A stretch of 64,000 nt of DNA from positions 200,853,013 through 200,917,012 of the forward strand of contig OY755038.1 in assembly GCA_963576565.1 (NCBI GenBank), given 5' to 3'. Within the stretch, counting starts at the first letter, position 1, and each line of letters starts with the position of its first letter. The notes beneath the pieces are model-generated. The model was not told the DNA's origin. It did not search any database and saw only the letters and a list, made by a program, of their open reading frames with translations. A program made the position numbers and the translations under genes. This DNA is from Aspidapion aeneum (lineage: Eukaryota; Arthropoda; Insecta; Coleoptera; Brentidae). Below, piece by piece: positions 19,655-29,164 of this stretch.

Positions 19655-20896
19655 ATGTCGTTAAAAAAGCTTGAGAATCAACGCAAAGTTTCAATATCTC
19701 GTATTACGGAAACGTATAACTTGGGAACAAAAGCTAAATCAGATAGTTCTTCCTTGCCAATTTTTAAGGCGTTTTACGAATCGTTAGATGATCACTATGA
19801 ACAATTTAAAAACATTCATAATGACATCATAGGTCTCTTGAAAGACGACGACGATGATGAATTCGAGGTACAAGACAAAATTAGGAAAGATACGGATCTA
19901 TTCTACCACCAAGCTAAAGTTCTTTTTTCGAGTTTATGTTCCGATTCAGTTCATTCAAATTTCACCCCCGCAACTTCACACTATTCACGTAGCGATGATC
20001 TGGGCCCTTTAAAGGTACCTTGCTTTAATGGAAACGTAAAAAAGTGGCCAACCTTTTACGATGTTTATTCTTGTTTGGTTCACGAAAACTCTAATTATTC
20101 CGATATAAGGAAATTTCAACATTTGCTAACCTTCCTTGAGGGCGAACCACTTAATATTTTAAACTCTATAAAATTAACGGCAAGTAATTACGCAATCGCC
20201 TGGAAGGTATTAACAGATCGCTATCAAAATAAAAGACTTTTAGCCAGTACCTACTGGAACTCAATCTACTATGCAAATTCTTTAAAGGGAAACCAGTCAG
20301 CAAAGGATCTTAGAGTCTTGGTAGATACCTTTTCTGAGAATATTGCGGCGCTCGAAAATCTTAAATTTCCAGTAACGTCGTGGTGTTTTTGTTTATTTTC
20401 AATTTTATTATCAAAAATCGATCAAACCACAAGAACCGCTTTCGAATTAAAGTATAGTACTACCGAGATTCCAACATATCAAAATCTAATTCAGTTTCTT
20501 ATTAACCAATGCCGTGCTCTTGAAACAGTACAGCTATCTCCCCAAAATACGCAAATGCAACCTTCGACTTCAAAACAGCAAAAACCAAATTATTCGAATT
20601 CTAGTAACCAAAAATATAATTCTTATTCAAATAATCAGTACAAATCAAGCCCTCCATCAAATTTTTTAGCGCATACGCACTCACAAGTATCAAATAAACA
20701 ATCCAATATTCAATTTCGACAAAACCAACAACCCTATAGGTGCAAATTATACAATAATTCTTTTCATCCACTCTCGCAGTGTGGTGTTTTTATCTCCAAA
20801 TCTCCTTCAGATCGTTTTACTTATGTAAAACAACAATCGTTATGTATCAACTGTTTACGTTCAAATCATCAAGTAATTGACTGCAGTAGTACCTAA
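19655..20896 (+). CDS. gag: BEL/Pao Gag protein
   Basis: 413 codons from the first ATG after the leader. The N-terminus is acidic/coiled-coil-like (DDDDDEFEVQDK near 65-75). Residues ~115-290 fit the DUF1759 capsid-like domain of BEL/Pao Gag (VPCFNG..KWPTFYD, then FLEGEPLN and WKVLTDRYQNKR). A Q/N/S-rich linker follows. At ~362-375 is the first zinc knuckle, degenerate because a Tyr (CKLY) stands where the second Cys is expected. At ~397-410 is CINCLRSNHQVIDC, a complete CX2CX4HX4-5C knuckle. The frame stops at TAA just after this knuckle, but reads on without further stops into pol. Gag packages the RNA into cytoplasmic particles. Most family members have one gag-pol ORF, so the stop is unusual. 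Confidence 0.95.
   Translation: MSLKKLENQRKVSISRITETYNLGTKAKSDSSSLPIFKAFYESLDDHYEQFKNIHNDIIGLLKDDDDDEFEVQDKIRKDTDLFYHQAKVLFSSLCSDSVHSNFTPATSHYSRSDDLGPLKVPCFNGNVKKWPTFYDVYSCLVHENSNYSDIRKFQHLLTFLEGEPLNILNSIKLTASNYAIAWKVLTDRYQNKRLLASTYWNSIYYANSLKGNQSAKDLRVLVDTFSENIAALENLKFPVTSWCFCLFSILLSKIDQTTRTAFELKYSTTEIPTYQNLIQFLINQCRALETVQLSPQNTQMQPSTSKQQKPNYSNSSNQKYNSYSNNQYKSSPPSNFLAHTHSQVSNKQSNIQFRQNQQPYRCKLYNNSFHPLSQCGVFISKSPSDRFTYVKQQSLCINCLRSNHQVIDCSST
20894..20896 (+). other. In-frame TAA separating gag from pol
   Basis: Gag (frame of 19655) and pol (frame of 21050) are in the same frame. The 153 bases after this TAA hold no stop and encode cysteine/histidine-rich residues typical of the third BEL knuckle (CRVCRHRHHSLIHLS). 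One base change could have created the stop, or it could be read through. The following bases AAC do not match the best-known readthrough context. Confidence 0.85.
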
Positions 20897-23800
20897 AACT
20901 GCAGGGTATGTCGACATAGGCACCATAGTCTTATTCATCTATCGCAAACGACAGATTCAATCCGTCAGAATTCAAGTCAATCCTTTGTTAATTCAAGCCA
21001 AAATTCAAATCAAAATTCGAACTTAAATCAAAGTTTTAATTCAAATCAAGTGGCCGTGCCTAGCACAGGCACAAACTTATCGTATCAGAATTCAAATTCA
21101 AGTCTTAGCCAACAGAACCCTAGTTTTGTTCAACCCAGTTCAAATTCAATTCAAATCAATTCGAATCCAAATACATCTACAAATCAATACTCTTCGTTAT
21201 CCACCTTGACGCCCCGGACGACAGTGCTTCTAGCGACTATAAAATTAGAGGTACTGGATAGTCGGGGTAACTACCAACCTGTCCGAGCACTTCTGGACAG
21301 CGGTAGCCAAGCTAACCTGATAAGCGAAGCTTGTCTTAACAGGTTAGGCTTGCCAAGAAACAAAATTTCGATCCCTGTTCTGGGACTAAATCAATCTTCG
21401 TCGGCCACTAACGGCATTTCTACTTGCACTATTCGAGCCCTAGGCCAACAAGAGCCTACCTTTTCTATTCAAGTCTTCGTTTTACCGAAACTCTGTTCGA
21501 ATATGCCCTCAATACAGGTAGATTCATCCAATTGGAGTCATATTTCAAATCTAAAGCTTGCAGATAACCAATTTTACAACCCTGGTCCAATTGACTTACT
21601 CTTAGGTGCACAACTTTACACAGAAATCGTCCAATCAGGACGAATTCCAGGACCTCACGGCCTACCCTCCGCTTTTGAGACAGTTTTTGGGTGGGTCTTG
21701 ATGGGCCAAACTCAAAGCATAAATATTTCACCTCAAGTCAATTCGTACTTTACTTCCTGTGAGCAGTCTCTCGACTTTAATATTCGCAGATTTTGGGAAC
21801 TAGAATCAATTAAGTCAAAAACGTTTCTCTCACCCGAAGAAAAAAGATGTGAAGAGATTTTCCAAAAAACTACCACTAGAGATATTTCGGGCCGATTTAC
21901 TGTAAATTTGCCTTTTCGTCACATTGACCCTCCTGACCTAGGAGACACATATTCAGTGGCCTATCGTCAATTTTTATCTCTCGAATCTCGCCTAATAAAA
22001 AATTCAAATTTCTATAGTATGTACTCGGATTTTATGAGAGAATATCTCAAAAACGGGCACATGTCTTTAATCCCAAGATCCGAACCTAGACCTCAGTTAT
22101 GTTCTTATTTACCACATCACGGAGTCCTTCGCCTTGACAAATCAACGACTAAACTCCGGGTGGTTTTTAACCCCTCGATTAAGGGTTCGAAAGGCCTAAG
22201 CATGAACGAAACTCTTTTAATAGGACCAAAATTACAAGCCGATATTTCCGAAATTCTATTAAAATTCAGATTTTATTCTATCGTATTTTTGACTGATATA
22301 AAACAGCACTTTTTACAAATTCAAATTAATCCAATTCATCGGGACTACCAAAGGCTACTTTGGCGATTTGATCCCAATGAACCCCTGCAGGAATACAGGC
22401 TTAATACAGTGACGTTTGGTGTTAGTTCAAGTCCCTATTTAGCTATTAGAACTCTTAGAGAACTAGCCATCCTGGAGGCTAAGAATTATCCTGAAGCATC
22501 CCAGGTCCTTTTGAATAACATTTTCATGGACGATATTTGCTGTGGAGCTAACTCTCTAGAAGGTGCTTTATCACTTCAAAAGGATCTCATAGCGTTGCTT
22601 AAATTGGGAAAATTTGAATTAAGAAAATGGGCATCAAATAATCCGAAACTTCTTTCACATTTGTCGCCCGCTGATTGTCAGATCCCTGTTACCTTTGAAG
22701 ACGATTCTTCAACATCGATTAAGGTGTTGGGCCTTCAGTGGCACCCTTCTACAGATACTTTTACCTATTCTTGTACCCCTTGTGAAAAACCTTGCACCAA
22801 AAGGAATATTTTATCGGCTATCGCTAAAATTTGGGATCCTATAGGTTTCTTATCGCCTGTTTCATTTTTAGCCAAAGTGATTATGCAAAAACTTTGGTTA
22901 TGCAAAACTGATTGGGATGAAATACCCCCCGATCCAATCAAAACTCTTTGGAATCAATTCAATAATCAATTAACCACTCTTTCGAATCTTTGTATACCTA
23001 GACATATTTTTTCGAATAATATTCAACGATGTCAATTGCTAGGTTTCTGCGATGCATCCGAGCTAGGATACGCTTCTTGCGTATACGTTCGCGTCGAATT
23101 ACCAAATAAAATTATCAAAACTGCTCTAATCATGGGCAAGTCAAGGGTTGCTCCCTTACACACTATTTCAATCCCACGTTTGGAACTACTTGGAGCTACT
23201 CTATTAGCTGATTTACTCGAACTAGTTATTCGCACCTATTCATCATTACTCGTAATCGATGAAATTCTTGCGTTCTCGGACTCACAGGTCACGCTTCATT
23301 GGGTCACATCTTTACCTCACAAGTGGAAGACCTTTGTGGCAAACCGCGTAAGTCGTATTCAAGAAACAATCCCCGAAGTCCCATGGTATCACATTACTTC
23401 ACTCGAGAACCCTGCCGACTGCGCTAGCAGAGGGTTGTCGCCCAATAACTTAATAAATCACCCTCTTTGGTTTCACGGCCCTCCATGGATTACCTTGCCC
23501 ACTACGGAGTGGCAAATTCAAAGGTTTATAAATGAACGTTCTTTGGGAGTTCCAGACGAGGTTCTCAAAGAAGAAAAACCGGAAAATTCAGTGGTGCTGA
23601 CGGCAGAAATTCAAAATCAAAACTTTTTTGATAGATTAATCGATAAAATATCCAATTTAAATACCATTCAAAAAATCATTTGTCATTTTCTAAGACTTAT
23701 TCACAATCGAAAAACCTCAGTTGACCCTTTATCCGGCGTTTTTTCCGCTTTTGAACTACACAAGGCTCTACTTGTTTTAGTTAAAAGGGTCCAAGAAGAG

Positions 23801-25081
23801 TGTTTTTCGGATATCATTCAAAAAATTCAAAATACTCAGCTATTACCTAAGCCGTTTCGCAAACTCGCGCCCTTTTTGGACGAATTGGGTTTCCTTAGAG
23901 TGGGCGGACGCTTACGGCATTCTCAACTCTCCTTTGAGGCAAAACATCTCTTATTATTGCCGAAATCTCATAGATTAACCCAATTGATCATTATTCAAAC
24001 TCATAACGAAAATTTACATCCCGGAATAAACACAGTCCAATACTTATTTCGTCAAAAGTTTTGGATTATGTCATCACGTCGAGCTATTCAGAGGGTTTTA
24101 TTGCAATGTATTCCCTGCTTTCGCTTAAAACCAAAACCGTATACCCCGTACATGTCGGATTTACCTTCTTTTAGAACGTCACAATTAAAATGTTTTTCAC
24201 ACGTTTGCTTAGACTATGCAGGCCCAATCAAAACCTTTGTAGGTCAGAGACGTCGTGGAGCACAAGTTGGTAAATCATATATCGCAGTCTTTGTCGATAC
24301 TTCTGTCAAAGCAATCCATATCGAGCTTGTTTCGGATTTAACCACAGAGGCGTGCATCGCTGCTTTACGACGCTTTGTCGCTAGACGTGGCACTTGTGTC
24401 CAAATCACAAGTGATAGAGGCTCAAACTTTGTTGGGGCTATTAAGGAGCTCCATAATCTTTCGAAATTAGCTTCTGAGAGCTTAAAAATCAAATGGTGTC
24501 TTAATAGTCCGGGGGCCCCCCACCTAAATGGTCTAGCAGAAGCAGGAGTCAAATCCATAAAAACACATTTGTATCGGGTCATCGGTGACCAGATACTAAC
24601 CTTCGAAGAGCTCTATACTCTCCTCGCCCAAATAGAGGCATTACTCAATTCTCGACCCCTTTGTGAGCAAAGCTCTGACCCAAACGATCTTACGTCTTTG
24701 ACTCCGGGTCATTTCCTCACAATGGAACCCCTTAATTCGTGTCCTGATCCTGACCTTTCTACCCTTAAAGTTAATACCCTTAAGCGTTGGCAACTTATCC
24801 AACGAATTCATGCCGATTTCTGGAAGCGTTGGAAACTCGAGTACTTAAATACTTTACAACAGCGTTCTAAGTGGTCGGACCCTTCGGTTGAAATCAAGCT
24901 AGATACGCTTGTATTAATTAAGGATGAAACTAGGCCGCCACTACACTGGTTGCTGGGTAGAATAGTATCTGTACATCCTGGTCGGGATAATCACATTCGA
25001 GTTGCTACTGTTAAAACACAACACGGACTTTTCACTCGTCCCGCGGTCAAGTTGTGCCCACTACCTTTAGATGCGCACTAA
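20897..25081 (+). CDS. pol: BEL/Pao Pol polyprotein (protease, RT, RNase H, integrase)
   Basis: Open from just after the gag stop. The first ATG-like start (a GTG) is at 21050, giving 1343 codons; residue numbers below use that start. After a Q/N/S-rich stretch comes the aspartic protease with LLDSGSQANLIS (D83). The reverse transcriptase has TDIKQHF (D416) and FMDDICC (492-495), the catalytic box, with Phe-Met in place of the common Tyr-Val. The Pao peptidase/RNase H-like region has FCDASELGY (D668), RLELLGA (~711) and FSDSQVT (D744). The integrase has an HHCC zinc finger (HNENLHPG ~985, CIPC ~1021) and a DDE triad at D1055 (LDYAGP), D1122 (SDRGSNF) and E1164 (GLAEAGVK). A DUF5641-type C-terminus ends near LCPLPLDAH. 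Every catalytic residue looks present. Translation probably needs readthrough of the TAA or is lost in this copy. Confidence 0.95.
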   Translation, partial: NCRVCRHRHHSLIHLSQTTDSIRQNSSQSFVNSSQNSNQNSNLNQSFNSNQVAVPSTGTNLSYQNSNSSLSQQNPSFVQPSSNSIQINSNPNTSTNQYSSLSTLTPRTTVLLATIKLEVLDSRGNYQPVRALLDSGSQANLISEACLNRLGLPRNKISIPVLGLNQSSSATNGISTCTIRALGQQEPTFSIQVFVLPKLCSNMPSIQVDSSNWSHISNLKLADNQFYNPGPIDLLLGAQLYTEIVQSGRIPGPHGLPSAFETVFGWVLMGQTQSINISPQVNSYFTSCEQSLDFNIRRFWELESIKSKTFLSPEEKRCEEIFQKTTTRDISGRFTVNLPFRHIDPPDLGDTYSVAYRQFLSLESRLIKNSNFYSMYSDFMREYLKNGHMSLIPRSEPRPQLCSYLPHHGVLRLDKSTTKLRVVFNPSIKGSKGLSMNETLLIGPKLQADISEILLKFRFYSIVFLTDIKQHFLQIQINPIHRDYQRLLWRFDPNEPLQEYRLNTVTFGVSSSPYLAIRTLRELAILEAKNYPEASQVLLNNIFMDDICCGANSLEGALSLQKDLIALLKLGKFELRKWASNNPKLLSHLSPADCQIPVTFEDDSSTSIKVLGLQWHPSTDTFTYSCTPCEKPCTKRNILSAIAKIWDPIGFLSPVSFLAKVIMQKLWLCKTDWDEIPPDPIKTLWNQFNNQLTTLSNLCIPRHIFSNNIQRCQLLGFCDASELGYASCVYVRVELPNKIIKTALIMGKSRVAPLHTISIPRLELLGATLLADLLELVIRTYSSLLVIDEILAFSDSQVTLHWVTSLPHKWKTFVANRVSRIQETIPEVPWYHITSLENPADCASRGLSPNNLINHPLWFHGPPWITLPTTEWQIQRFINERSLGVPDEVLKEEKPENSVVLTAEIQNQNFFDRLIDKISNLNTIQKIICHFLRLIHNRKTSVDPLSGVFSAFELHKALLVLVKRVQEECFSDIIQKIQNTQLLPKPFRKLAPFLDELGFLRVGGRLRHSQLSFEAKHLLLLPKSHRLTQLIIIQTHNENLHPGINTVQYLFRQKFWIMSSRRAIQRVLLQCIPCFRLKPKPYTPYMSDLPSFRTSQLKCFSHVCLDYAGPIKTFVGQRRRGAQVGKSYIAVFVDTSVKAIHIELVSDLTTEACIAALRRFVARRGTCVQITSDRGSNFVGAIKELHNLSKLASESLKIKWCLNSPGAPHLNGLAEAGVKSIKTHLYRVIGDQILTFEELYTLLAQIEALLNSRPLCEQSSDPNDLTSLTPGHFLTMEPLNSCPDPDLSTLKVNTLKRWQLIQRIHADFWKRWKLEYLNTLQQRSKWSDPSVEIKLDTLVLIKDETRPPLHWLLGRIVSVHPGRDNHIRVATVKTQHGLFTRPAVKLCPLPLDAH

Positions 25082-25292
25082 ACTCCCAAGCAACTTCTTT
25101 TGTTTCGTGTGTCGTTATCTAGAATATATATATATTTTTTTTTTCATTTTTTTTCTTTTTGATCTATAAACCTAAAACGGATTTTAATAACCTACCCTTT
25201 AAGGTTTTGAATTAACTTATATTTTTTTTTATATAGCCATTTGTTTATTCAATGAATCTCAATGTAAAACTTCGTTTTAAGTGGGCGGAAAA
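25082..25292 (+). other. BEL 3' untranslated part with polypurine tract
   Basis: T-rich stretch after pol, with no env ORF. The last bases before the LTR, AAGTGGGCGGAAAA (25279-25292), are purine-rich and placed where a plus-strand primer is expected. Confidence 0.7.
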
Positions 25293-25773
25293 TGTTCGTG
25301 CAACTTTAATTTTAAATTCAAATTTTGCGCCAAATTCCCGTATTCGGAAAACCCACACAATTTCAATTTGATTGGCACAAGCAAAACGCCAGCGCCATCT
25401 ACAAAAAATGAATCTGCGCAAAAGGGCGTAACCAAAAAAGGATTCGTCTGTCATATTCTGTCGAGATCACCACGCAGCATGGTGATAAATTCTATTAACC
25501 AAAAAATCCAATAAAATTCTTAGAAAATCAAACTAAACCATTACACAAACAAGTGATTCTAGTGTGGATCGACTGCAACGACTGGGCCAGCGAGAGGAGC
25601 TCCTCTGGACGACGGAAACAGCTGAAAAGGTGAGTGCCAATCCTCTATATTGTCTTTGTGTGGCTCGGAAAAATTAATATTTTTACATCGTCCTCTTAAG
25701 GATTTTTGCACCCAGATTTTATAAAACGGCCAGCGCTTACAGTCCCGCAGCTCTACCCCTCAAAACAGCAACA
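25293..25773 (+). repeat. 3' LTR of the BEL element (481 bp)
   Basis: Same length as the 5' LTR with two substitutions. Carries the same AATAAA (25510-25515) and splice-donor consensus. Followed directly by the right CAAGC duplication (25774-25778). Confidence 0.97.
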
Positions 25774-25778
25774 CAAGC

Positions 25779-25964
25779 ATATAAAGTTAATGGATCACAA
25801 AAACTGCGTCGCCCGGCTTCTGAACTCAGTGACCTTACAAGCGTAGTATAAGCCACCACCCCTAGAGGTCGCCGTGGAGAATATGCAGTGACGCTCTGTC
25901 AAAAAAGTTGTTTTTTTGCGAGCATTTTATCTATTCTTGGTTACTCCTTTTCTTAATGCATTTT
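25779..25964. other. No feature recognised
   Basis: Host intron after the BEL element. Nothing supportable. Confidence 0.4.
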
Positions 25965-25967
25965 TAT

Positions 25968-26105
25968 AAGTCAGAAACAGCATACCACACAAGACAAGGA
26001 AATACTCCCGCTCTACCATACTGCTGTAACTGTCTTAAGAAGGAAGTGATGGCAGAGCGGTAAAAGGGGAGTATTTTCCGGTATAATGCGATATGTTGTT
26101 TCTAA
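25968..26105. mobile_element. Small imperfect foldback MITE
   Basis: GAAACAGCATACCA..GGAAATACTCCCGCTCTACCAT pairs with the complement of ATGGCAGAGCGGTAAAAGGG, GAGTATTTTCC and ATATGTTGTTTC. Arms are about 55 bp, no coding content. Confidence 0.5.
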
Positions 26106-26109
26106 CATA

Positions 26110-26235
26110 TAAACCCTATATCATAATTTTTGAGATAACTTTTTGACAGTTATCAGCTGTTTCCCATAACAAATAGCATAGGCGAACGAAAAAAAATTGA
26201 CAAAAGTTGTCTCAAAAATAATGATATGAACTGTA
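26110..26235. mobile_element. Small TIR MITE
   Basis: TATATCATAATTTTTGAGATAACTTTTTGACA pairs with the complement of TTGACAAAAGTTGTCTCAAAAATAATGATA. The arms are about 35 bp. Confidence 0.55.
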
Positions 26236-26529
26236 CATACGCATTGAGAAGAGCAGAGGACTAGTAGCCAAAATTAGGCATAACATGCTAGCAAAAAAGG
26301 ACTTTTAATTGAGATCAGTGGCTCAATACGATGTTTTACCACGAGTTTGGTTTAATAACGCCGGCTTTCAAATTGTGTCTGTCAAAGTTGGCCTTGCTTA
26401 ATCTGTGAAAAAAATTCGGATTCTAATTTCTTCCCTTTTTATTCAATCTTTAATGCAATCAGTATTTAAAAATTACCTCTGTACACGATGCATAAAAGAA
26501 AGCTATATTGTCAAATAAAATATGTCATT

Positions 26530-27000
26530 TGGGGTCAAATGGATTCATGACGGATCTGATACCTTCCTAGCTAGCCTATTAGGGCACTTCAAGTGAAGCT
26601 CTTGAAAACAGTTTTTTGTAAATATATCAGAAACTAAATCTCTTACGAAGTTTTTGGTTATAACACAAATTATTGAGGAAAATGTATTCTACTATATTCC
26701 GAAAACCGCATGTTAATACGATACTCCTTTAAATAGCATTTTTAAAATTTTTAATTGTCAAAAAACTGTCATTAGCATTACTAGATTTTGACCAAAATTT
26801 AATGAGCTCGTCAGAGTATCGAACACTATATTACCTGAAAAGATTATGAACATCGGTTTAGCGGTTTAGGAGCCATCGTGTTGTGGACAGAAATAATACA
26901 TACACACACACACACACACACACAGGCAGACATCACGACGATATTGCTAAGATAGGTCAAATTACATCCGAATAACAAATTTTCGGCGTTATCACAAAAA
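26530..27000 (+). repeat. Dispersed repeat with (AC)n, copy 1 of 2
   Basis: Starts GACGGATCTGATACC-TTCCTAG and continues with GAAAACAGTTTTTTGTAAAT, AACACAAATTATTGAGGAAA, AGCGGTTTAGGAGC, an (AC)12-13 run at 26907-26932, and GGCAGACATCACGACGATAT. The same order, without the long AC run, is found at 39803-40085. Purine-rich tails with GCGGTTTAGGAGC are common at the ends of non-autonomous elements. No ORF. Confidence 0.65.
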
Positions 27001-27159
27001 AAAATTAATAATAATAGATAATACTTTCTCTAGACTTTGCTACGTGAGCTGGGAAGGTAAAAATAACTGAATGTAATTTCCCGTCGCTTTTATATTTCAT
27101 AAAATGTTTCTGAGAGGAAGATATATAATAGGGTACTTTTTATTATGCAATGAACTCGT

Positions 27160-28920
27160 TCTATAGTAAGAAACCGCAACGAAAGTGGACATAGCTTAAC
27201 CCTAATGGAATAACGAAAAACGAAATTGGTAACATACAGACTACTGATAAAAACACCGTTAGAGATGTAACAGTCATAAACAGCTTTACAACAGGCAGCA
27301 ATTTCGAAATGAAAAGAGAAATTAATAATAACATTAAACAACTTGCATAAACTTACTCAAAATTAAGCTATATACAAAAAAAGGCGAAAGGAACAACTTA
27401 CACAAAATTTAAAATGCGAAACTAAAATATAGATAAAATAAATGATGCGCTGACAAGAGCTATGACCAAAGTAGGAAAAAATATCGCACAAAAGGAAAAG
27501 AAGAGACAAACTTGAATATCGGAAAAAAAGAGACTAATGAAAAAAAGACGGAACCTCAAGAAAAAAGAAAAAAGAACATTTATAGAAAACACAGAAATAA
27601 ATAAAACATCGCGAGAAACCAGGAAGAAACTCCAAACAAAAATAAAAAGCATAAACTTAGAGCTACAACCTGAAATAAGCAAAGCAGAAATAAAGATAGC
27701 ATTAAAGAAAATGAAAAATAACAAATCACCTGAAAAAGAGGGAGTAATGGCAGAAATGCTCAAGTACAGCGGTAAAGCTGTAGCTAATACCCTCCATATT
27801 CTCCTGAATAAAATAATAAAAGAAAAAATAATCCCAAACAACTAGAAAGAATCCATAACTATTATTCTACACAAGAAAGGCGATAGAGCAGACCTAGGAA
27901 ACTATCGACTATAACACTCCTCAATGTAATTTAGCAGCTTTTCACGAAAATATTTACAGATAGACTTACAACAAAATTTGACGGATACGAATCAAACGAA
28001 CAAACAGACTTTAGAAAAGGTTTCAGTACAGTTCACCACTTATTAAAAAAGCATCTTTAATTAATAGCCGAGTAGATCACAGATATACAGACCTAATAGC
28101 CAATATACATATATAGCGAAGCAACAACATCAATCAAAATCCACGAAGAAACAAAGCCAATCCGAATAAAAACATACAATATCCCCTAAACTATTTAACC
28201 AGGCCCTAGAAGATGTTTTTAAAAGCTTAGATTGAGAAGAAATAGGCATCAAAGTAAGCGGACAATACTTCAACCACCTTACCAACCAAGTTATGCTGAT
28301 TATATCGGCTTAATAACAGGCAACAAAGAAGAACTAATAAATATGCTGGAAGAACTGGATCCAGCAGCGAAAAATATGGGCTTAAGTATGAACTACACTA
28401 AAGTTAAAATTATAACAAACATTTATAAACATATTACGGTCAAAATAACCCCAAAGAAAATGGAACAAGTAGAATAAAAACAAATCATTAAACTAAAAAA
28501 AGAAAACCAAACAGCTGATATCAAGGTAGGGCAGAATTCGGTAAATTAAGCAACATATTAAAAAATAAAAAATATGCTCAGAAAGACAAATGTTACATGT
28601 AAAGCTAACAGATAGGAAATAGGACGAAATTGATAAAAATAAAACAAAAGTAAGTGTTATTAGAGGAGAAGTAGTAAAATTGAAATGGAAATTTGCCGGT
28701 CAAAATTTCAGTCAGAAAGACGATCGATGGAACAAATGTCTTGTAAACCGGAGACCTTGGGAAAATAAATGAAGTAGGGTAAGACCTCACATGAAATGGG
28801 CGGACGATTTGAAGAAACACGCGGGAACTAGATGAATAAACACGGCGACAAACAGAGAAGAGTGGAAGATATTGGGGGAGGCCAATGTCCAAAGATGAAT
28901 GGAAGAAGGCTAAATAGAAT
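27160..28920 (+). pseudogene. RTE-type LINE relic (endonuclease end, RT, C-terminal tail)
   Basis: On the + strand, in drifting frames: the end of the endonuclease (RKWT then NPNGITKNEI and RDVTVINSFTTGSNFE, 27164-27335); the linker; RT blocks beginning ISKAEIKIALKKMKNNKSPE (27680) and GDRADLGNYR (27880); the catalytic box mutated from the usual Y-A-D-D to YADYIGLITG (28292-28303); the thumb GLSMNYTKVKII; and the tail (IVKLKWKFAGQ, WADDLKKHAGTR and REEWKILGEANV, ending ~28917). This is the endonuclease-reverse transcriptase layout of insect RTE elements. Numerous stops, frameshifts and a deletion in the palm make it dead. Compare 12295-12640, a fragment of the same family. Confidence 0.85.
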
Positions 28921-29160
28921 TTTTATTTATTTATTTTATTTTATACATGGTTTTGACCTAAACATTGGATTTTTTAATATACCTATAAGGAAAACAAGGT
29001 TTTCAAAATTCCTGTCGAGTTCTATGAATAAGAATCTATCAAAACCAGGCAAAAGAATACGAACAATTTTCTATGCGCACAGTTGTAAAACAGTCCCGAT
29101 ATGGACAGTAATGCACATTTATTTAAAACAAAACTAGATTATCTATTTAGCAAAAGGTAG
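28921..29160. other. LINE 3' flank, no feature recognised
   Basis: AT-rich sequence after the LINE relic, beginning with a short TTTATTTATT iteration. No poly(A) tail is evident. Confidence 0.4.
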
Positions 29161-29164
29161 TAAA

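Larger units (their letters stand above)
18604..25773 (+). mobile_element. BEL/Pao LTR retrotransposon, near-intact, young
   Basis: A full-length 7170-bp element: 481-bp LTRs, tRNA-Tyr-type primer site, gag and pol, purine-rich stretch before the 3' LTR, and CAAGC target duplications. The LTRs differ at only two positions (T/C near 18663 versus 25352, and T/A near 18949 versus 25638), so insertion was recent on a host time scale. Gag and pol are in the same frame and are separated by a single TAA (20894-20896). No other stop or frameshift is seen in about 5.4 kb. There is no env-like ORF. It lies in the sense direction in the intron of the TSP1-repeat gene. Confidence 0.97.

Noticed and set aside
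21465..24582. Minus-strand ORFs of 67-112 codons within pol
   Set aside because: Shadows of the BEL pol gene, which has all expected catalytic motifs on the + strand.
25082..25292. Search for an env gene in the BEL element
   Set aside because: The segment between pol and the 3' LTR is about 210 bp, AT-rich and without an ORF.
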